DNA of 64,000 bases from Pseudomonas purpurea. GTDB lineage: Bacteria; Pseudomonadota; Gammaproteobacteria; Pseudomonadales; Pseudomonadaceae. The DNA lies in the NCBI RefSeq assembly GCF_039908635.1, contig NZ_CP150918.1:1302001-1366000 (forward strand). Direction: 5' to 3'. Under the pieces are notes generated by a model that was not told the DNA's origin, ran no database searches, and was given only the letters and a program-made list of their open reading frames with translations. A program made the position numbers and the translations under genes. This document shows, in pieces, positions 36,409 through 46,124 of this stretch. Position 1 is the first letter of the stretch, and the number at the start of each line of letters is the position of its first letter.

Positions 36409-39039
36409 ATGACTGATATCGATGCACGCTTGCGCGAGGATGTTCACCTGTTGGGTGAACTGTTGGGCAACACCATTCGTGACCAGTACGGGGAAGGGTT
36501 TCTCGACAAGATCGAGCAGATCCGCAAGGGCGCCAAGGCCGACCGTCGCGGTGCCATGGACGCACAATTGAGCGCCAGCCTCGATCAGTTGAGCGAGGAC
36601 GAACTGCTGCCGGTAGCGCGGGCGTTCAACCAGTTCCTCAACCTGGCGAACATCGCTGAGCAATATCAGTTGATTCACCGCCGCGAAGAATCCCAGCCGG
36701 CGCCTTTCGAGTCGCGGGTGCTGCCCGAGCTGCTCGCCCGGTTGCGCGCCGAGGGCCATGGCGCCGAAATTCTGGCCCGGCACTTGGGGCGGTTGGATAT
36801 CGAGTTGGTACTCACCGCGCACCCCACCGAAGTGGCGCGCCGTACCTTGATTCAGAAATACGACGCCATCGCCGCGCAACTGGCGGCGCAGGACCATCGT
36901 GACCTCACAACCGCCGAGCGCGAGCAGATCCGCCAGCGCTTGCAGCGGCTGATCGCCGAAGCCTGGCACACCGAAGAAATCCGCCGTACTCGACCGACCC
37001 CGGTCGATGAAGCCAAATGGGGCTTTGCGGTGATCGAACACTCGTTGTGGCAGGCCATTCCGAATTATCTGCGCAAGGCCGATCAGGCCCTGTATGCCGC
37101 TACCGGCCTGCGTTTACCGCTGGAGGCAGCGCCGATTCGTTTTGCCTCATGGATGGGCGGCGACCGTGACGGCAACCCGAATGTCACCGCGGCGGTGACC
37201 CGCGAAGTCTTGCTGTTGGCGCGCTGGATGGCCGCTGATCTGTACCTGCGTGATGTCGATCACCTGGCCGCCGAATTGTCGATGCAGCAGGCCAGCGAAG
37301 CGCTACGGGCCAAGGCTGGCGACAGCGCCGAACCTTACCGCGCGGTGCTCAAGCAGTTGCGTGAGCGGCTGCGTGCCACTCGCCAATGGGCCCAGGCCTC
37401 ACTGGCCAGTTCGACACCGGCCAGCGCCGAGGTCCTGCAAAACAACCGTGAGCTGCTGGACCCGCTGGAGCTCTGCTTTCAGTCCTTGCATGAGTGCGGC
37501 ATGGGGGTGATTGCCGATGGCCCGCTGCTCGATTGCCTGCGTCGGGCGGTGACGTTCGGCCTGTTCCTGGTGCGGCTGGACGTGCGTCAGGACGCCTCGC
37601 GGCACTCGTCGGCCATGACCGAAATCACCGATTACCTGGGGCTCGGCCGTTATGAAGACTGGGACGAAGAAGCGCGTGTGCGTTTTCTGTCGGGTGAGCT
37701 GAACAATCGCCGGCCACTGTTGCCTGCACACTTCAAGCCTTCGGCGGACACGGCTGAAGTGCTGGCAACCTGCCGCGAGGTCGCGGCGGCGCCGGGGGCG
37801 TCACTCGGTTCCTATGTGATCTCCATGGCCGGCGCGGCTTCCGACGTACTGGCCGTGCAACTGCTGCTTAAAGAGTGCGGCGTGTTGCGGCCGATGCGTG
37901 TGGTGCCGTTGTTTGAAACCCTTGCGGACCTGGATAACGCCGGTCCGGTGATCGAGAAACTCTTGCTGCTGCCCGGCTACCGTTCGCGCTTGCAGGGGCC
38001 GCAGGAAGTGATGATCGGTTACTCCGACTCGGCGAAGGACGCGGGCACCACGGCCGCCGCGTGGGCGCAATACCGGGCGCAGGAACGGCTGGTGGACATC
38101 TGCCGCTCGCACGACGTCGAATTGCTGCTGTTCCATGGCCGCGGTGGCACCGTCGGCCGTGGCGGCGGCCCGGCGCATGCGGCGATTCTGTCGCAACCGC
38201 CGGGGTCGGTGGCGGGGCGCTTCCGCACCACCGAGCAGGGCGAAATGATTCGTTTCAAATTCGGCCTGCCGGACATCGCCGAGCAAAACCTCAACCTGTA
38301 TCTGGCCGCCGTGCTGGAGGCAACGCTGCTGCCGCCGCCACCGCCGGAGCCAGCCTGGCGCCATCTGATGGACGAATTGGCCGCCGATGGCGTCAGCGCC
38401 TATCGCGCCGTGGTGCGGGAAAACCCTCAATTCGTCGAGTATTTCCGCCAGTCCACGCCGGAGCAGGAACTGGGACGTTTGCCGCTGGGCAGTCGTCCGG
38501 CCAAGCGGCGTGCCGGTGGCATTGAAAGCCTGCGCGCCATTCCGTGGATCTTCGGCTGGACCCAGACGCGCCTGATGCTGCCGGCGTGGCTCGGTTGGGA
38601 GTCGGCGCTGAGCAAGGCGCTGGCGCGCGGCGAGGGCGAGTTGCTGGCGCAGATGCGTGAGCAGTGGCCGTTCTTCCGCACCCGCATCGACATGCTGGAG
38701 ATGGTCCTGGCCAAGGCCGACGCCGACATTGCGCAGTCCTACGATGAGCGATTGGTTGCGCCTGATTTATTACCTTTGGGGGTGCATTTACGCGACCTAT
38801 TGTCGCAGGCGTGTTCCGTGGTGCTGGGCCTGACGGGTCAGTCACAGCTACTGGCCCATAGCCCTGACACCCTGGAGTTCATCCGTCTGCGCAACACCTA
38901 CCTCGACCCGCTGCATCTATTGCAGGCGGAACTGTTGGCGCGCTCGCGGCAACAGGACGTGGCACAGGGCAGCCCGGTAGAACAGGCGTTGCTGGTGTCT
39001 GTGGCAGGAATTGCCGCCGGTTTGCGCAACACCGGCTAA
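36409..39039 (+). CDS. ppc: Phosphoenolpyruvate carboxylase
   Basis: An 876-aa enzyme that adds bicarbonate to PEP to make oxaloacetate, refilling the TCA cycle. Key regions are present: the catalytic histidine in [14 protein letters not shown], the glycine loop [19 protein letters not shown], the lysine segment [11 protein letters not shown], and the C-terminal LRNTG, which corresponds to the conserved QNTG end. The ATG at 36409 has GGAG about 9 bases upstream; the open frame before it is not conserved. Length is normal for the family. Confidence 0.97.
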   Translation: MTDIDARLREDVHLLGELLGNTIRDQYGEGFLDKIEQIRKGAKADRRGAMDAQLSASLDQLSEDELLPVARAFNQFLNLANIAEQYQLIHRREESQPAPFESRVLPELLARLRAEGHGAEILARHLGRLDIELVLTAHPTEVARRTLIQKYDAIAAQLAAQDHRDLTTAEREQIRQRLQRLIAEAWHTEEIRRTRPTPVDEAKWGFAVIEHSLWQAIPNYLRKADQALYAATGLRLPLEAAPIRFASWMGGDRDGNPNVTAAVTREVLLLARWMAADLYLRDVDHLAAELSMQQASEALRAKAGDSAEPYRAVLKQLRERLRATRQWAQASLASSTPASAEVLQNNRELLDPLELCFQSLHECGMGVIADGPLLDCLRRAVTFGLFLVRLDVRQDASRHSSAMTEITDYLGLGRYEDWDEEARVRFLSGELNNRRPLLPAHFKPSADTAEVLATCREVAAAPGASLGSYVISMAGAASDVLAVQLLLKECGVLRPMRVVPLFETLADLDNAGPVIEKLLLLPGYRSRLQGPQEVMIGYSDSAKDAGTTAAAWAQYRAQERLVDICRSHDVELLLFHGRGGTVGRGGGPAHAAILSQPPGSVAGRFRTTEQGEMIRFKFGLPDIAEQNLNLYLAAVLEATLLPPPPPEPAWRHLMDELAADGVSAYRAVVRENPQFVEYFRQSTPEQELGRLPLGSRPAKRRAGGIESLRAIPWIFGWTQTRLMLPAWLGWESALSKALARGEGELLAQMREQWPFFRTRIDMLEMVLAKADADIAQSYDERLVAPDLLPLGVHLRDLLSQACSVVLGLTGQSQLLAHSPDTLEFIRLRNTYLDPLHLLQAELLARSRQQDVAQGSPVEQALLVSVAGIAAGLRNTG

Positions 39040-39975
<936 letters not shown>

Positions 39976-39998
39976 GAAAGCTGATTTGCTTTACGTTC

Positions 39999-40020
39999 AA
40001 CGGCCCGCTTGCGGGCCGTT
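39999..40020 (+). terminator. Hairpin after adk
   Basis: AACGGCCCGC-tt-GCGGGCCGTT, a perfect 10-bp stem followed by GTTGTTT; probable terminator between adk and tsaB. Confidence 0.8.
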
Positions 40021-40068
40021 GTTGTTTATACTGGCGCACTTTTTCCACCTCTCTTTACGGAAACATCG

Positions 40069-40743
40069 ATGAGCACCTTGCTGGCCCTGGACACCGCGAC
40101 TGAAGCTTGCTCCGTTGCCTTGCTGCATGACGGCAAGGTCACGAGCCATTACGAGGTGATTCCGCGCCTGCACGCGCAAAAGCTCCTGCCGATGATCCAG
40201 CAACTGCTGGCCGACGCGGGCACCACCCTGCAAGCGGTCGATGCGATTGCCTTTGGCCGTGGGCCAGGCGCGTTCACCGGGGTGCGGATTGCCATCGGCG
40301 TGGTTCAAGGCCTGGCCTTCGCCCTGGAGCGCCCGGTGTTGCCGGTGTCCAACCTGGCGGTACTGGCCCAGCGCGCTTATCGCGAACACGGCGTGAGCCA
40401 GGTCGCGGCGGCCATCGATGCACGAATGGATGAAGTGTATTGGGGCTGCTACCGCGAAACCGCCGGTGAGATGCGTCTGGTTGGCGCTGAAGCCGTGCTG
40501 GCGCCGGAAGTCGCGGCATTGCCGGCGGAGGCTGCGGGCGACTGGTTTGGCGCGGGCACGGGTTGGGGCTATGGCGAGCGGATCGCCGTCACGCTGACCG
40601 GCCAGGACGCGGGTATGTTGCCTCACGCCGAAGACTTGCTGACCCTGGCGCGTTTTGCCTGGGAGCGCGGTGAGGCGATCGTGGCCGACGATGCTCAACC
40701 TGTTTACCTGCGCGATAAAGTGGCAACCCCCAAGGCCCGGTAA
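40069..40743 (+). CDS. tsaB: tRNA t6A biosynthesis protein TsaB
   Basis: A 224-aa ASKHA-fold partner of TsaD and TsaE in making threonylcarbamoyladenosine at tRNA position 37. It starts with the typical LLALDTATEACSVAL and has RLHAQKLLPMIQQLL and GPGAFTGVRIAIGVVQGLA, the family's conserved segments. The ATG follows a weak site (TTACGGAAAC). It lies downstream of adk in the same direction. Confidence 0.95.
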   Translation: MSTLLALDTATEACSVALLHDGKVTSHYEVIPRLHAQKLLPMIQQLLADAGTTLQAVDAIAFGRGPGAFTGVRIAIGVVQGLAFALERPVLPVSNLAVLAQRAYREHGVSQVAAAIDARMDEVYWGCYRETAGEMRLVGAEAVLAPEVAALPAEAAGDWFGAGTGWGYGERIAVTLTGQDAGMLPHAEDLLTLARFAWERGEAIVADDAQPVYLRDKVATPKAR

Positions 40744-40756
40744 CCCGGGTGCTTTT

Positions 40757-40886
40757 GTGGCGAGGGAGCTTGCTCCCGCTGGGTTGCGAAGCGACCCAAA
40801 AAACCGCAACTCCATTCCGCCATACAGACCGCGACGGCTGATCTGCGGGCGCTTCGCACCCGAGCGGGAGCAAGCTCCCACGCCAC
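40757..40886. repeat. REPIN, GTGGCGAGGGAGCTTGCTCCCGCTGG family
   Basis: Inverted units gtggcgagggagcttgctcc and ggagcaagctcccacgccac enclose about 85 bases including GCGAAGCG/CGCTTCGC. The right end has one change. Confidence 0.88.
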
Positions 40887-41023
40887 AGGGGCACTGCCAA
40901 TCGTCAGTTCCAGCCCCTCGCCTTTAAACCTTTTCCGGATTCTGTGTTCTAGTTATCACTTGAGCATTTGCACAGCTGCCAATGTGCCGCTAAATTGCCA
41001 TCATTGATTCCGAGCATGAAATT

Positions 41024-41332
41024 ATGCGCATAGACGGCTTTTCCTCTCAGTCCTACCCCATCAAGCGCAAGCCTCGCAAAGGCAATGTGGTGGTGGACGA
41101 GTCTCTCGAAGACATCGATGGCGAGCAGGAAATCCCGTCCGAAGAACAACTGGCTGCCCGCGCCGCCAAGGCTTCGGCCCAGCGCCTGAGCAATCTACCC
41201 GCCCGCCAGCAAGACATGATCTACCATCGCGCCATGAGCAAAAGCACCGCGCGGGCCCTGGCCAGCTACCTGGCCACCGCCGCTTTCGTCGATTGGGACA
41301 TGGAAGTGCTGGGGCTCGACCTGCACATCTGA
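41024..41332 (+). CDS. Small conserved hypothetical protein
   Basis: A 102-aa protein with a basic start (YPIKRKPRKGN), an acidic middle (DESLEDIDGEQEIPSEEQ) and a helical C-terminus (LATAAFVDWDMEVLGLDLHI). No domain is recognised. Codon use is coding-like and its stop overlaps the start of the DUF72 gene by one base (TGATG), which supports its reality and suggests coupled translation. Function unknown. Confidence 0.72.
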   Translation: MRIDGFSSQSYPIKRKPRKGNVVVDESLEDIDGEQEIPSEEQLAARAAKASAQRLSNLPARQQDMIYHRAMSKSTARALASYLATAAFVDWDMEVLGLDLHI

Positions 41333-42192
41333 TGGGGCTGCCTTACTACCTCGGCTGCCCGTCCTGGAGTGAAAACGCCTGGCGCGACTATCTGTATCCG
41401 CAGAATGCCCGGCCCAACGAGTTTCTCGGCTTCTATTCCCAGGTATTCAATGCCGTGGAAGGCAATACGACCTTCTACGCGCGCCCGGCCGCTACCACGG
41501 TGCAGCGCTGGGCTGAGATCATGCCTGATGACTTTCGGTTCACCGCCAAGTTTCCCGGCGACATCAGCCACGGCGGCGACCTGCGCGAGCAACTGACCGC
41601 CGCCGAAACCTTCGTGCAACTGCTCAGCCCGCTCGGTGATCGAGTCTCGCCACTCTGGTTGCAACTGCCCGCCACGTTCGCCCCGCAACGGCTGGCGGAG
41701 CTGGCCGGTTTCATCGACGGCTTGCAGCGACCGCTGGCGGTTGAAGTGCGTCATCGGGATTTCTTCGCCAAGGGCGACGCCGAGCGCATGCTCAACCGGC
41801 TGCTGCGCGACCGTGGCGTCGAACGCATTTGCCTGGATCCGCGGGCACTGTTCAGTTGCACGTCCACCGAACCTTCGGTGCTTCACGCCCAGTCCAAAAA
41901 GCCCCGAGTGCCGACAAGACCGGCAGCGTTTACCCGGTTCCCGCAGGTGCGTTTCATCGGTCATCCGGTGTTGGAGGCCAACGATACGTTCCTGACGCCG
42001 TGGGTCGAGAAAATCGCCCAGTGGATTGAGGAGGGGCGCACGCCTTACATCTTCCTGCACACCGCCGACAACCTGCTGGCCGCCGCCCTGGCCCAGCGTT
42101 TTCATGTGCGTTTGATGGCGCGATTGCCTGGCTTGCCGGCCCTGCCTGAGTTATACAGAGAACCCGCCGCCGAGCAGCTGGATTTGCTCTGA
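41332..42192 (+). CDS. DUF72 domain protein (YecE-like)
   Basis: A 286-aa TIM-barrel protein of the DUF72/YecE family, whose activity is not established. The family start is clear (YYLGCPSWSENAWRDYLYP), as are EGNTTFYARP, the PDDFRFTAKFPGDISH strand, the LWLQLPATFAPQRL segment, and the EVRHRDFF strand. The ATG overlaps the stop of the preceding small gene by one base. Cytoplasmic, no signal peptide. Confidence 0.9.
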   Translation: MGLPYYLGCPSWSENAWRDYLYPQNARPNEFLGFYSQVFNAVEGNTTFYARPAATTVQRWAEIMPDDFRFTAKFPGDISHGGDLREQLTAAETFVQLLSPLGDRVSPLWLQLPATFAPQRLAELAGFIDGLQRPLAVEVRHRDFFAKGDAERMLNRLLRDRGVERICLDPRALFSCTSTEPSVLHAQSKKPRVPTRPAAFTRFPQVRFIGHPVLEANDTFLTPWVEKIAQWIEEGRTPYIFLHTADNLLAAALAQRFHVRLMARLPGLPALPELYREPAAEQLDLL

Positions 42193-42225
42193 AGGTGGAC
42201 CATTCCCTACTTCAGGAGCCAACCC

Positions 42226-43047
42226 ATGGATGCACAAACCTGTCGAGCTCAGGCGTTCAAGGCACTGCATGAACGTGCAGGGGCTTTTGTCATTCCCAAC
42301 CCGTGGGACGCCGGTTCCGCGAAGATGCTTGCCAGCCTTGGCTATGAAGCGCTGGCGACCACCAGCGCCGGTTATGCCTTCTCCATGGCCCGTCCCGACG
42401 GCGGGCTGAAACTGGAAGACACCCTGGCCAACGTTCAGGCGATTGTCGGGGCCAGCGATCTGCCGGTAGCGGTGGACCTGGAGAACGGTTTCGCCGACAG
42501 CCCTGAAGGCTGCGCCCAGAGCATTCTGCGCGCCGCCGCGGCCGGTGCGGTCGGCGGTTCGATTGAAGATGCCACCGGCCGTGAAGAGGGCCCGATCTAT
42601 TGCTTCGAACATGCCGTCGCACGGGTCGAAGCCGCTGTGGCCGCTGCACGCAGCCTGCCGTTCCCTTTTACCCTGACGGCCCGCGCCGAGAATCTTCTGC
42701 ACGGCAAGCTCGACATCGCCGATACCCTTCGCCGCTTGCAGGCCTTTGCCGAGGCCGGCGCCGATGTGCTCTATGCGCCGGGGTTGCGCAGCGCTGAAGA
42801 AGTGCTGGCCGTGGTTCGCGCCGTGGGCCCCAAGCCGGTCAATGTATTGATGTCGGGCGGCCTCAAGCTGAGTGTGGTGCAGTTGGGTGAAATGGGCGTC
42901 AAACGAATCAGCGTCGGCTCGGCCATGGCCCGTGCGGCCTACGGGGCGTTTTATCAGGCCGCGCAGGAGATACAACAGCACGGCACCTTCGGTTTCGCCG
43001 ACAATGCGCTGCCGTTCGGGCAGATCAATCAAATGTTCAAAAACTGA
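42226..43047 (+). CDS. Isocitrate lyase/PEP mutase family protein
   Basis: A 273-aa TIM-barrel enzyme of the isocitrate lyase/PEP phosphomutase superfamily, related to 2-methylisocitrate lyases and oxaloacetate decarboxylases. Visible features are the NPWDAGSAKMLASLGYEALATTSAG start, the magnesium-binding VAVDLENGFAD strand, and GGSIEDATG. The catalytic cysteine loop KKCGH of true isocitrate lyase is not seen, so a C-C lyase or decarboxylase acting on a small oxo-acid is more likely. The exact reaction cannot be told. It lies 33 bases after the DUF72 gene and 15 before the extensin-like gene. Confidence 0.87.
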   Translation: MDAQTCRAQAFKALHERAGAFVIPNPWDAGSAKMLASLGYEALATTSAGYAFSMARPDGGLKLEDTLANVQAIVGASDLPVAVDLENGFADSPEGCAQSILRAAAAGAVGGSIEDATGREEGPIYCFEHAVARVEAAVAAARSLPFPFTLTARAENLLHGKLDIADTLRRLQAFAEAGADVLYAPGLRSAEEVLAVVRAVGPKPVNVLMSGGLKLSVVQLGEMGVKRISVGSAMARAAYGAFYQAAQEIQQHGTFGFADNALPFGQINQMFKN

Positions 43048-43062
43048 TTACAGGATGTTGTC

Positions 43063-43761
43063 GTGCGGGTTCTGAAAGGGCTGTTGCTGGTGATGGGTGT
43101 GTTGGGCGTTTTGCTGGTCGGCGTGTGGCGTGGCTGGTTACCGTTGCCAGCGGATTGGAACCCTTGGGCACCGTTGGATGTACGGGCGAAGCCGAACCTG
43201 TTGACCCGTTTCAAGCTCATGCGCCTGCGCGACAACCCGCAATTGTGTGATCAGGTGCTCAGCGGTGCCGGATTGAAGGTGACTCGCCAATCCGACAGCT
43301 CTCCAGAGGTTGCTTGCCCACTGAGCAATACCTTGCGCGTGCAAGGCGGCCAAGTGGCGCTGAGCAGCAGTTTCCTCGCCAGTTGCCCCTTGGCCGTGGC
43401 GTTCGCGCTGTTCGAGCGTCACGCGCTGCAACCGGCGGCTCAGGTCGCTTATGGGCAGTCAGTGGCGCGGGTCGATCATCTGGGCAGTTTTGCCTGTCGC
43501 AACATGTACAGCCGCGAGAACGGTGCGCGCAGTCAGCACGCGACGGCCAATGCGCTGGACATCGCCGGGTTTCGCTTGGCGGACGGGCGCAGTATCAATG
43601 TGCTCAAGGACTGGCCGAAGACCAATGACGACGCACGTTTCCTGCGCGCTGTACGCGATGGCGCCTGTGACATGTTCAATGTGGTGTTGAGCCCGGACTA
43701 CAACGCCGCCCATCGCAATCACTTTCATCTGGATGTCGGGCCGTGGTGGGTCTGCCGCTGA
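43063..43761 (+). CDS. Extensin family protein (M15-like peptidase fold)
   Basis: A 232-aa protein with an N-terminal membrane or signal helix (LLLVMGVLGVLLVGVWRGW) and an extensin-like C-terminal domain. Zinc-site residues of the D,D-carboxypeptidase type can be seen: SQHATANALDIAGF (His and Asp) and HRNHFHLD (His). This points to a periplasmic peptidoglycan-related role, inferred from the fold. The start is GTG with AGGA about 8 bases upstream. The gene converges with the next one, leaving 3 bases between the two stops. Confidence 0.85.
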   Translation: MRVLKGLLLVMGVLGVLLVGVWRGWLPLPADWNPWAPLDVRAKPNLLTRFKLMRLRDNPQLCDQVLSGAGLKVTRQSDSSPEVACPLSNTLRVQGGQVALSSSFLASCPLAVAFALFERHALQPAAQVAYGQSVARVDHLGSFACRNMYSRENGARSQHATANALDIAGFRLADGRSINVLKDWPKTNDDARFLRAVRDGACDMFNVVLSPDYNAAHRNHFHLDVGPWWVCR

Positions 43762-43764
43762 GGG

Positions 43765-44385
43765 TCAGGCGGCGATACGCAGGTTCTGCAGGACAATCGG
43801 GCGAGCCCAGCCATTGTCGAAGTCGAGCTGTTTCTGTTGCTCGATCAGTTCTTCCGGCGGGTAGGGCGGTGCCGGTTTTTCCAGCAGGTCCATGTCGAAT
43901 TCGGCAATCGGCAGGTACAACGCGCGAGGTTGCGGCCCTGGGCCCGGAACCGGCAGCGGTTGGCCGGCGGTCAGGACGATAGGGCGTACCCAGCCGCTTT
44001 CGAAGTTCTGCTGTTTCTGCTGAGCGACGATTTCTTCCGGTGGGAACGGCGGCGCCGGTTTGTCGGCCAGGTCCATTTCGAACTCGGCGATCGGCAGGAA
44101 CAGTGGCTCAGGCGGGCGAATCTCGGTGTCTTTCACGTCGCATTCGCGCTGCGTGACGATGTGCGCAAGCAGTTCGGCACCCACGGTCGGTTCGTCTGGG
44201 CTGTCAATCGCGACCGGTGGGTATTGGGCTGGAGCAGGCGCAGCATCGCCCAACTGATCGGCCAGGGCCTGGGCAAAAAAATCCTGCCACAGGTGACTGA
44301 CACCGCTCAGTGCTTGGGAATTACGCAGGCCATAATCGCCGTAGGGCGAGATGTAGCCTACTGATGTGCGTTGAATGTCTGACAT
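43765..44385 (-). CDS. Internally duplicated hypothetical protein
   Basis: A 206-aa acidic, proline-rich protein with two tandem copies of a roughly 44-residue unit. Copy 1 begins LFLPIAEFEMDLADKPAPP and copy 2 begins LYLPIAEFDMDLLEKPAPP; both then read PPEE(I/L)..QQKQ..F..GW.RPIVL. They are joined by a glycine-proline linker (PLPVPGPGPQPRA). No signal peptide or transmembrane helix. The N-terminal 60 residues include a hydrophobic helix-like stretch (ALSGVSHLWQDFFAQALADQLG). The family is not recognised. It stands alone, convergent with the extensin gene. Confidence 0.72.
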   Translation of the reverse strand: MSDIQRTSVGYISPYGDYGLRNSQALSGVSHLWQDFFAQALADQLGDAAPAPAQYPPVAIDSPDEPTVGAELLAHIVTQRECDVKDTEIRPPEPLFLPIAEFEMDLADKPAPPFPPEEIVAQQKQQNFESGWVRPIVLTAGQPLPVPGPGPQPRALYLPIAEFDMDLLEKPAPPYPPEELIEQQKQLDFDNGWARPIVLQNLRIAA

Positions 44386-44478
44386 TTCTCTCGGTCGACG
44401 CTCAGCTCTGGCAAAATGCTCGATAGTTTTGTTATCGGCCGTTTTTGCCGATCATTAATTTTTTGAGTGTGTTTTCTG

Positions 44479-45261
44479 ATGAGTGAGCAACCTGCGGCCA
44501 GCCGCATCAAAGTTCAGGCCCTGGCCGCGACGTTTCAAGCCCAGGCCGAGCAATGGGCCGAACGCCTGGACCTGCCGTTGCAGCTGGACGATGCGGAGTT
44601 TGCCTTGCAGGTGGGTGAGCAGGGTTTGCAGCTGCAACAACTGGGGCCGGATGCGCCGGGCCCGGTGCGGGTGGATTTCGTCGAGGGTGGCGCCGCTCAT
44701 CGCCGGTTGTACGGCGGCGGCAGCGGTCAGATGATCGCCAAGGCTGTCGGGGTTGCTCAAGGCGTGCGGCCCAGGGTGCTGGATGCCACGGCGGGGCTGG
44801 GCAAGGATGGTTTTGTGCTCGCAAGCCTGGGCTGCGAGATAAGCCTGATCGAGCGTCAGCCGCTGATCGGCGCGTTGCTGGAGGATGGCCTGGCCCGTGG
44901 CGCGGAAGACTTTGAGGTGGCGCCGATTGTGGCGCGCATGCGTTTGCTCAAGGGCAACTCGATCGAGCTGATGAACAACTGGGAAGGCGAGCCACCGCAG
45001 GTGATCTACCTCGACCCGATGTTCCCCCATCGTGAGAAAACCGCGTTGGTGAAGAAGGAAATGCGCTTGTTCCGTCCGCTGGTCGGTGATGACCCGGACG
45101 CCCCGGCACTGCTGGCAGCCGCGCTGGCGCTGGCCAGCCACCGGGTGGTGGTCAAGCGCCCACGCAAGGCGCCGTGCATTGACGGGCCGAAGCCGAGCCA
45201 TGCACTGGACGGCAAATCCAGCCGCTACGACATCTACCCGAAGAAAGCGCTCAAGCCTTAA
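44479..45261 (+). CDS. rsmJ: 16S rRNA (guanine1516-N2)-methyltransferase
   Basis: A 260-aa S-adenosylmethionine-dependent methyltransferase of 16S rRNA (formerly YhiQ). The cofactor loop is [19 protein letters not shown], and the catalytic motif is [11 protein letters not shown]. The C-terminal [27 protein letters not shown] is typical of RsmJ. The ATG at 44479 starts the conserved part; four extra in-frame residues upstream are not supported. In Pseudomonas it commonly neighbours the mexJK-type genes, as here. Confidence 0.93.
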   Translation: MSEQPAASRIKVQALAATFQAQAEQWAERLDLPLQLDDAEFALQVGEQGLQLQQLGPDAPGPVRVDFVEGGAAHRRLYGGGSGQMIAKAVGVAQGVRPRVLDATAGLGKDGFVLASLGCEISLIERQPLIGALLEDGLARGAEDFEVAPIVARMRLLKGNSIELMNNWEGEPPQVIYLDPMFPHREKTALVKKEMRLFRPLVGDDPDAPALLAAALALASHRVVVKRPRKAPCIDGPKPSHALDGKSSRYDIYPKKALKP

Positions 45262-45273
45262 GACCGCGTCGCC

Positions 45274-45360
45274 CCATCGCGAGCAAGCTCGCTCCCACCG
45301 TTGACCGCGTTCTTACTTAAAGACATTGGTCCAATGTGTGGGAGCCTGCTCGCAATAGCG
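45274..45360. repeat. REPIN variant, GTGGGAGCGAGCTTGCTCGCGAT family, reversed units
   Basis: Here the left unit is ccatcgcgagcaagctcgctccca and the right unit is tgtgggagcctgctcgcaatagcg, the opposite order to other members of the family. Confidence 0.75.
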
Positions 45361-45383
45361 TCAGCCCAGACGCTAAAAATCTA

Positions 45384-46028
45384 TCAGACGGTTTGCGGGC
45401 GATACGCCCGCATAAACAACCCCACCACTTCTTGCACATGGGCCTCGGCGGCATCGCCGGTCGGCGGCTCGCCGCAGCCATAGAGCAAGCGGAAATTTCC
45501 CGCGCCCTTGAGCAGGCAGAAGAAGTGCTCGGCAGCATTGAGCGGCTTGTCGATGGTCAGGGCGCCGATCTGGTCGATCTTGATCAGCAAGCGCTCCATC
45601 CCATGCAGCATCCGCTGTGGTCCGGCCTCGAAGAAAATCTGCGAGAGCTTCGGGTCCTGGCTGCCCAGCGCCATGATCAGCCGATGCAGGTTCACCGACT
45701 CGTCGCTGTTGATCAGTTGATGAAAGCCCCGCCCGATGTTCAACAGCACGCTCTGTACCGGAATGCCCTCGGGCAGTTCGAAGAACAGGTTGGGCAGTTG
45801 TTCCTCGCATTTGGCCATCACTGCCGCCGAAAACAGGGTCTCCTTGTCGTTGAAGTGGCTGTAGACCGTCAATTTCGACACGCCGGCTTCAGCGGCTACC
45901 GCATCCATGCTGGTGCTCGCGTAACCCTTGCTCAGGAAAAGCCGTTTTGCCGCGTCGAGGATGGCCTCGCGCTTGGCCAGGTCTTTTGGGCGACCGGGGC
46001 CGCTGGGTGCAGAAAGATTGTTCGACAT
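45384..46028 (-). CDS. mexL: TetR family repressor of the RND efflux genes (MexL-like)
   Basis: A 214-aa repressor divergent from the RND pair. The helix-turn-helix lies at about residues 18-62 (AKREAILDAAKRLFLSKGYASTSMDAVAAEAGVSKLTVYSHFNDKETLF), the C-terminal domain is of the AefR/MexL type. Length and context (rsmJ, TetR, membrane fusion protein, RND pump) match mexL-mexJK of P. aeruginosa, where MexL represses mexJK and itself. The symbol rests on context and length, not on an alignment. The 96-base divergent region carries palindromic sequences. Confidence 0.85.
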   Translation of the reverse strand: MSNNLSAPSGPGRPKDLAKREAILDAAKRLFLSKGYASTSMDAVAAEAGVSKLTVYSHFNDKETLFSAAVMAKCEEQLPNLFFELPEGIPVQSVLLNIGRGFHQLINSDESVNLHRLIMALGSQDPKLSQIFFEAGPQRMLHGMERLLIKIDQIGALTIDKPLNAAEHFFCLLKGAGNFRLLYGCGEPPTGDAAEAHVQEVVGLFMRAYRPQTV

Positions 46029-46049
46029 TCTTCGCTTTAATAATACTGG

Positions 46050-46096
46050 ACTGGTGAGTTTGCTATTAATAACATACCGGTCAGTATAATTATTCC
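46050..46096. promoter_or_regulatory. Operator candidate between mexL-like and mexJ-like genes
   Basis: TAATACTGGACTGG near 46040-46053 and ATACCGGTCAGTAT near 46075-46088 are related, each with partial dyad symmetry (ATACTG/CAGTAT), in an AT-rich divergent promoter region. This fits a TetR-type repressor site. Confidence 0.5.
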
Positions 46097-46124
46097 AAGC
46101 ACCATTAGCGAAAGGTCCTTCACC

